Source: Prevotella sp.
GTDB taxonomy: Bacteria; Bacteroidota; Bacteroidia; Bacteroidales; Bacteroidaceae
Direction: 5' to 3'
Length of the DNA stretch: 64,000 nucleotides
NCBI GenBank assembly: GCA_017940545.1
Contig: JAGAYI010000059.1
Span: 27,177-91,176 of the forward strand
The notes beneath the pieces are model-generated. The model saw only the letters and a list, made by a program, of their open reading frames with translations, was not told the origin of the DNA and did not search any database. Within the stretch, counting starts at the first letter, position 1. Each line of letters opens with the position of its first letter. Positions 59,652 through 64,000 of the stretch are shown here, in pieces. Both the position numbers and the translations under genes were made by a program.

Positions 59652-59672
59652 TTCTTTTCTCTATTTGGGGGA

Positions 59673-59703
59673 CAAAGATAGTGCAAACCGAGCGAATAAC
59701 AAA
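59673..59703 (-). promoter_or_regulatory. Promoter of the GT2-plsC operon
   Basis: Minus-strand TATCTTTG (59680-59673) with a TTTG box at 59703-59700, 19 bases upstream. Confidence 0.6.
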
Positions 59704-59815
59704 ATTATTTCCGATTTATTTTTCCGTTCACAAAAAACCGGGGCTGTATTTTATTATAACCATTGCTGTCCGCTAAGCAACCGTTAAGAATGTCAGGCAT
59801 ATCTGACAAATGACG

Positions 59816-59991
59816 GGAGATTACCCGTGAGCTTGGGAGAAACTGCCGGGGAACGAGGGAGAAAGGTAGGGGGAAACGGGGAGTTTCTGCCGGGGTAGCC
59901 GGGACTTCGCGGGCGGCAGAAACAATTTGGGCGCCCGCCCCAATGCTTTTGGTCGGGCGCCCAAATGTCTTTGGTCGGGCGGTCAAATCCC
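59816..59991. repeat. GC-rich 22-bp-phased repeat array
   Basis: Eight consecutive 22-base units, set in phase, run from 59816 to 59991. Units at 59838, 59860 and 59882 share AG at positions 1-2, GGGG at 11-14 and GGG at 20-22; the pair at 59838 and 59882 share CTGCCGGGG with the preceding AAA/TTT inverted. Units at 59926, 59948 and 59970 start with TTTGG; the last two share TTTGGTCGGGCG. Dyads are embedded: ATTTGGGCGCCCG (59925-59937) with CGGGCGCCCAAAT (59954-59966), and GTTTCTGCCG (59883-59892) with CGGCAGAAAC (59914-59923). It fills most of the 500-bp gap between divergent genes; no coding frame is supported. Confidence 0.75.
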
Positions 59992-60128
59992 TGAATGTTC
60001 AGTTGCGTTCTTCACTTTTGCTTTCTGCAAAGTTACAAAATAGCGTTGAGACTTCCAAACATTTCGTTACTTTTTTTACACGAACGGAAATAGGAAAATC
60101 TGACTTATAGGAAAATCCGACAATAGGC

Positions 60129-60159
60129 TTGCATTTGCAAGATTATTTTTGTACCTTTG
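60129..60159 (+). promoter_or_regulatory. Promoter of mfd
   Basis: TTG at 60129-60131 and TACCTTTG at 60152-60159, 20 bases apart. The ATG at 60169 is 9 bases past the -7 box, so the transcript has almost no leader. Confidence 0.6.
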
Positions 60160-60168
60160 CACCGCGAA

Positions 60169-63100
60169 ATGAAAATTGAGGAGCTACAACAGCTTTACGC
60201 CATGTCGCCAAGAGTGAAGGCGCTGGCGGACGTACTGGGGAAAAAGTCTGACGAGACCGTTTTCCTGAGCGGTCTCGTGGCCTCCAGCCTCGCCATGACC
60301 TTCGCCGCACTGCCGTCAACACCCTGGGGAAAACAGAAAGGCTCCCCCCTGCTCTTCATCATGCAGGATGCCGATGCGGCAGGCTATCTATACCACGACC
60401 TGCAGCAGCTGCTGGGCGAGGGCAAGGTGCTCTTCTTCCCGTCGTCCTACCGCCGTTCGGTGAAGTACGGGCAGCGTGATGCCGCCAACGAGATTCTGCG
60501 CACCGAGGTGCTGGCGGCCCTGTCGTCGAAGCCCGACGGCTTATACATCGTCAGCTACCCCGAGGCAGTGGCCGAGCTCGTGGTGTCGAAGAAACGCCTT
60601 GACAGCCGCACGCTCTCGCTGCGCCTTGGGCAGTCCGTGGCAACCGACAGCATCACGGAGACGCTGCGCGACTTCGGCTTCCGCGAAGTGGATTACGTCT
60701 ATGAGCCGGGCCAGTTTGCCCAGCGCGGCAGCATTCTCGACGTCTTCTCCTACAGCAGCGAGTACCCCTTCCGCATCGACTTCTTCGGCGACGACATCGA
60801 CAGCATACGCACCTTCGAGGTGGAGAACCAGCTGTCGCGCGACAAGCGCGAACAGGTGGAGATAGTGCCCGAGCTGTCAGGCGAGGCAGAGGACAGGGTG
60901 TCGCTACTCTCGTTCCTGCCCAAGGACACGCTGCTCGTCATGAAAGACCGTACCTACGTGCGCGAGGTCATTGACAAAACCTACAACGAGGGATTCTCTG
61001 AGCAGGCCATCAAGGAGCGTCTGGCCGATGCCACCGAGCAGGAACAGGCACAAATCATCAGCGCCATGCGCAAGGAGGTGCAGCTCACCACGGGGGCGCA
61101 GTTTCAGCGCGAGGCACAAGCCTTCAGAAACATACTACTGTCTGCCGCCACCAACCACCAACCACCAACCGACAACCGCCAATCAACTCTCAGCTTCAGC
61201 GTGTCTCCACAACCGCTGTTCCACAAAAACTTCGAACTGCTGAAGCAGACGCTCGGCGACTACCGGCTGCGCGGCTACCACATCTACATATTGGCTGACA
61301 GCCAGAAGCAGAACGAACGACTGAAGGAAATTCTTGCACCCTCCATCACACCTTCCCGGACCAAGGTTTCGGCCGCAGCGCCGTCCACCCCCGGGGCGAC
61401 GGAAGAGGGGGCAGCACCCTTTACCCCCGTCGAGAAAACCCTTCATGAGGGATTCATTGACAACGACCTGAAGCTCTGCGTGCTGACCGACCACCAGATA
61501 TTCGACCGGTTCCACAAGTACAACCTGAAGAGCGACAAGGCACGCTCAGGCAAGATGGCCCTGACGCTGAAGGAGATACAGCAGTTTGAGGTGGGCGACT
61601 ACATTGTGCACATTGACCACGGCATAGGCAAGTTCGGCGGGCTGGTCAGGATGCCGATTGCTCAGAGTAATCAGAGTAATCAGAATAATCTGAGTAATCA
61701 GAATAATCAGAATAATCAGAGCTACCAAGAGATGATTAAAATCATCTACCACGGTGGCGGAGCCATCTACGTCAGCATACACTCGCTCTACAAAGTCTCC
61801 AAATACAAGTCGCAGGAGGGTGGCGAGGCACCACGCCTGTCGCAGCTGGGCACCGGACAGTGGGAGCGCATCAAGCAACGCACCAAGCAGAAACTCAAGG
61901 ACATTGCACGCGACCTCATCAAGCTCTATGCCGCACGGCGCAGGGAACGCGGCTATGCCTTCAGCCCCGACTCGTCACTGCAGCACGAACTGGAGGCCTC
62001 GTTCCTCTATGAGGACACGCCCGACCAGCTGAAGGCCACCAACGACGTGAAGGCCGACATGGAGAAGGCACGGCCCATGGACCGCCTGGTGTGCGGCGAC
62101 GTGGGATTCGGAAAAACCGAGGTCGCCGTGCGGGCCGCCTTCAAGGCTGCCTGCGACTCCAAGCAGACCGCCGTGCTGGTGCCCACCACCGTGCTGGCCT
62201 ATCAGCACTACCAGACCTTCTCGTCGCGACTGAAGAACATGCCCGTGCGCGTGGAATACCTCAGCAGGGCACGCAGCACGAAGAAGACAAAGGAAATACT
62301 GCAGGACTTGGCCGACGGCAAAATCGACATACTCATAGGCACCCACAAGCTCATCGGCAAGACGGTGAAGTTCAAGGACCTGGGACTGCTCATCATCGAC
62401 GAGGAGCAGAAGTTCGGCGTAAGCACCAAGGAGAAGCTGCGCCAGATGAAGACCAACGTTGACACGCTCACCATGAGCGCCACACCCATACCACGCACGC
62501 TGCAGTTCTCGCTGGTGGGCGCACGCGACCTGAGCACCATTCAGACACCGCCACCCAACCGCTACCCCATACAGACGGAGATTCACACCTTCTCGCCCGA
62601 CATCATTGCCGACGCCATCAACTTCGAGATGTCCAGAAACGGACAGGTGTATTTCGTCAACAACCGCATCAGCGACCTCACCCGACTGGCGGAAATGATA
62701 CACAAGTACGTGCCCGACGCACGCATTGCCGTGGGCCACGGACAAATGAAGCCCGACGAGCTGGAACAGATTATCTTCGACTTTGCCAACTACGACTACG
62801 ACGTGCTGCTCTCAACAACCATCGTTGAGAACGGCATCGACATTCCCAATGCCAACACCATCATCATCAACGGAGCACAGAACTTCGGGCTCAGCGACCT
62901 GCACCAGATGCGCGGACGCGTGGGACGAGGCAACCGAAAGGCGTTCTGCTACCTGCTGGCACCGCCACTGTCGGTGCTGAGCGTGGAGGCACGACGCCGG
63001 CTCGAAGCGCTGGAGAACTTCAGCGAACTGGGCTCCGGCATCAACATTGCCATGCAGGACCTTGACATTCGCGGTGCCGGAAACCTCTTAGGGTCGGAAC

Positions 63101-63720
63101 AGAGCGGCTTCATTGCCGACCTGGGCTACGAGACCTACCTGAAGATTCTGAACGAGGCCGTCGTGGAACTGCATAACGAGGATCCCCTTTCGTTTACCGA
63201 GGGGGACACCATCGTCCGGCGACAAGGCAATGAAGCCCCCTCGGGGGCCGTAGGGGGGGCTTCGTTCGTCACCGACTGCACCTTAGAGAGCGACCTGGAG
63301 ATGTACTTCCCCGACCAGTACGTGCCCAGCGACTCTGAACGCATGTTGCTCTACAGGGAGCTCGACAACCTGAACAGCGACGACGAGCTGGAGCGCTACA
63401 GGAAGCGGCTGCTGGACCGTTTCGGAAAACTGCCCCACCAGGCCGAAGAACTGCTCTTAGTGGTGCCGCTACGCAGAATAGGCAAACAGTTAGGCATCGA
63501 GAAAATCATGCTGAAGCAGGGACGCATGACGCTCTTCTTCGTCAGCAGCCCCCACAGTCCCTACTACCAGAGCGACGTCTTCGACAACATCCTGAACTTC
63601 GTGGCCACCAACCCACGCCGCTGTAACTTCCGCGAACAGAACGGACGCCGCTCGCTGGCCCTCACCGACGTTCCAACCGTCGAGGCCGCCGTGAAGCTGC
63701 TTGCCAGCATCAGGAAATAA
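60169..63720 (+). CDS. mfd: Transcription-repair coupling factor
   Basis: 1183 aa ATP-dependent translocase that removes stalled RNA polymerase and recruits UvrA. The UvrB-like N-terminus includes LFFPSSYRRSVKYGQRDAAN; the RNA-polymerase-interacting CarD-like domain is QFEVGDYIVHIDHGIGKFGG near residue 475; the translocase has Walker A CGDVGFGKTEVAVRAAFKAA, DEEQKFGV, SATPIPRTLQFS and DLHQMRGRVGRGNRKAFCYL. A TRCF C-terminal domain follows. The start is ATG 60169; a TTG in frame at 60157 lies inside the promoter box. Oddities are an in-frame 9-bp tandem repeat giving Gln-Asn-rich sequence (about 499-520), Ser/Pro/Thr linker insertions near 328 and 405, and a palindrome-encoded GNEAPSGAVGGASF near 1020. 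Confidence 0.96.
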   Translation: MKIEELQQLYAMSPRVKALADVLGKKSDETVFLSGLVASSLAMTFAALPSTPWGKQKGSPLLFIMQDADAAGYLYHDLQQLLGEGKVLFFPSSYRRSVKYGQRDAANEILRTEVLAALSSKPDGLYIVSYPEAVAELVVSKKRLDSRTLSLRLGQSVATDSITETLRDFGFREVDYVYEPGQFAQRGSILDVFSYSSEYPFRIDFFGDDIDSIRTFEVENQLSRDKREQVEIVPELSGEAEDRVSLLSFLPKDTLLVMKDRTYVREVIDKTYNEGFSEQAIKERLADATEQEQAQIISAMRKEVQLTTGAQFQREAQAFRNILLSAATNHQPPTDNRQSTLSFSVSPQPLFHKNFELLKQTLGDYRLRGYHIYILADSQKQNERLKEILAPSITPSRTKVSAAAPSTPGATEEGAAPFTPVEKTLHEGFIDNDLKLCVLTDHQIFDRFHKYNLKSDKARSGKMALTLKEIQQFEVGDYIVHIDHGIGKFGGLVRMPIAQSNQSNQNNLSNQNNQNNQSYQEMIKIIYHGGGAIYVSIHSLYKVSKYKSQEGGEAPRLSQLGTGQWERIKQRTKQKLKDIARDLIKLYAARRRERGYAFSPDSSLQHELEASFLYEDTPDQLKATNDVKADMEKARPMDRLVCGDVGFGKTEVAVRAAFKAACDSKQTAVLVPTTVLAYQHYQTFSSRLKNMPVRVEYLSRARSTKKTKEILQDLADGKIDILIGTHKLIGKTVKFKDLGLLIIDEEQKFGVSTKEKLRQMKTNVDTLTMSATPIPRTLQFSLVGARDLSTIQTPPPNRYPIQTEIHTFSPDIIADAINFEMSRNGQVYFVNNRISDLTRLAEMIHKYVPDARIAVGHGQMKPDELEQIIFDFANYDYDVLLSTTIVENGIDIPNANTIIINGAQNFGLSDLHQMRGRVGRGNRKAFCYLLAPPLSVLSVEARRRLEALENFSELGSGINIAMQDLDIRGAGNLLGSEQSGFIADLGYETYLKILNEAVVELHNEDPLSFTEGDTIVRRQGNEAPSGAVGGASFVTDCTLESDLEMYFPDQYVPSDSERMLLYRELDNLNSDDELERYRKRLLDRFGKLPHQAEELLLVVPLRRIGKQLGIEKIMLKQGRMTLFFVSSPHSPYYQSDVFDNILNFVATNPRRCNFREQNGRRSLALTDVPTVEAAVKLLASIRK
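61663..61716 (+). repeat. In-frame 9-bp tandem repeat inside mfd
   Basis: Six 9-base units (CAGAGTAAT, CAGAGTAAT, CAGAATAAT, CTGAGTAAT, CAGAATAAT, CAGAATAAT) encode Q-S-N/Q-N-N triplets within the RNA-polymerase-interacting region. Because the unit is a multiple of three, gain or loss of copies keeps the frame. Confidence 0.85.
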
Positions 63721-63921
63721 ACTTTCCCCTCGGGCCAACGGCCAATTTGACGTGAGTTCGATGTAAATCCTACGCAATAAACCTGCCTTTGTCAATGGTT
63801 TCAATGTTCATTTCTGACTTCTTTGGAAGCAGCCTCCCTTTCTCCTTAACTCCTTAGAGAAAAAATCGGGCATTTCCCTTTGCGTTTCCGTATTTTCTTC
63901 GTAACTTTGCAGAAAGCAAAG
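63721..63921. other. Gap after mfd with a promoter for a downstream gene
   Basis: No gene is supported. TTTG at 63879-63882 and TAACTTTG at 63902-63909 (19-base spacing) form a plus-strand promoter reading to the right window edge. No terminator for mfd is evident. Confidence 0.5.
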
Positions 63922-64000
63922 GTGCAGAAAGCAACTAACCAAGAAGGGACAGCACCGCCCGATGACAGACTTAGCAGCGCCCGCTACCACATCTGGCAGC
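63922..64000 (+). CDS. Possible start of a gene cut by the window edge
   Basis: After the promoter at 63902-63909 a frame beginning with GTG at 63922 stays open to the edge and ends DDRLSSARYHIW, which looks coding-like. A later ATG at 63963 is in another frame. Too little is present to name a product; the frame and start are guesses. Confidence 0.3.
   Translation, partial: MQKATNQEGTAPPDDRLSSARYHIWQ

Overview
The window looks like a chromosome segment from a Bacteroidales bacterium, most probably Prevotellaceae (Prevotella/Segatella-like). This rests on the many TAnnTTTG promoter -7 boxes, usually with a TTG/TTTG box about 19-20 bases upstream. It also rests on gene families typical of that group: DUF5689, DUF4369, FimB/Mfa2-type lipoproteins, a hybrid two-component regulator, VirE-type primase/helicase and type B L31. 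The species assignment is inference; no rRNA gene is present.

Region 1 (1-20.1 kb) is a capsule/exopolysaccharide locus. It holds the end of a Wza-like SLBB export protein, a Wzz-like chain-length protein, a Wzx flippase, a Wzy-like polymerase, five glycosyltransferases (GT2, GT4, WbsX type), the initiating sugar-phosphate transferase and, on the opposite strand, a Wzi-family capsule assembly protein with a small lipoprotein. Three ATPase genes unrelated to sugar chemistry sit at gene junctions, each with its own promoter: one broken (1641-1929), one DUF4143 type (5797-7005) and one ATPase/nuclease (9265-11001). A VirE-type primase/helicase gene (15169-17307) is preceded by a striking array of repeats phased at exactly 22 bp.

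Region 2 (20.3-33.1 kb) holds a Gly/His-rich exported protein and then what I interpret as a nucleic-acid scavenging locus. On the minus strand are a secreted endonuclease/exonuclease/phosphatase, a uracil-DNA glycosylase-like protein, uridine kinase and a phosphatase. Divergently transcribed are a TonB-dependent receptor, two OB-fold lipoproteins and, further on, a lipoprotein DNA/RNA non-specific nuclease. L31, glutathione peroxidase and thioredoxin reductase genes are also here.

Region 3 (33.4-37.4 kb) is regulatory and transport: a hybrid histidine kinase with REC and AraC domains but no periplasmic sensor, a sodium/solute symporter, and a LuxR-type regulator.

Region 4 (37.4-46.5 kb) is the most interesting part. 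It is a nine-gene minus-strand operon that joins a sulfur-carrier pathway to a Family 2 encapsulin nanocompartment. The order of transcription is ThiS/MoaD-like carrier ending in Gly-Gly-Cys, ThiF/MoeB E1-like enzyme, JAMM protease, cysteine synthase, DsrE-like protein, TusA-like protein, encapsulin shell with an inserted cyclic-nucleotide-binding-like domain, cysteine desulfurase cargo with an N-terminal extension, and a MetY/MetB-family PLP enzyme. A TrpB2-type tryptophan synthase gene is divergent, and an 18-bp perfect palindrome lies between the two promoters.

Region 5 (46.5-64 kb) holds surface lipoproteins, a tRNA-Arg(CCG) gene beside a tRNA-like 3' fragment, and housekeeping genes: asnA, dnaX, a FtsB/DivIC protein, dihydroorotase, a stand-alone MetH reactivation domain, a metallophosphoesterase, plsC, a polyprenol-phosphate glycosyltransferase and mfd. 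Two further 22-bp-phased arrays lie at 48.1 and 59.8 kb, with sequences that differ from the first array and from each other. Every family assignment is from reading the translated sequence; none was confirmed by a search.
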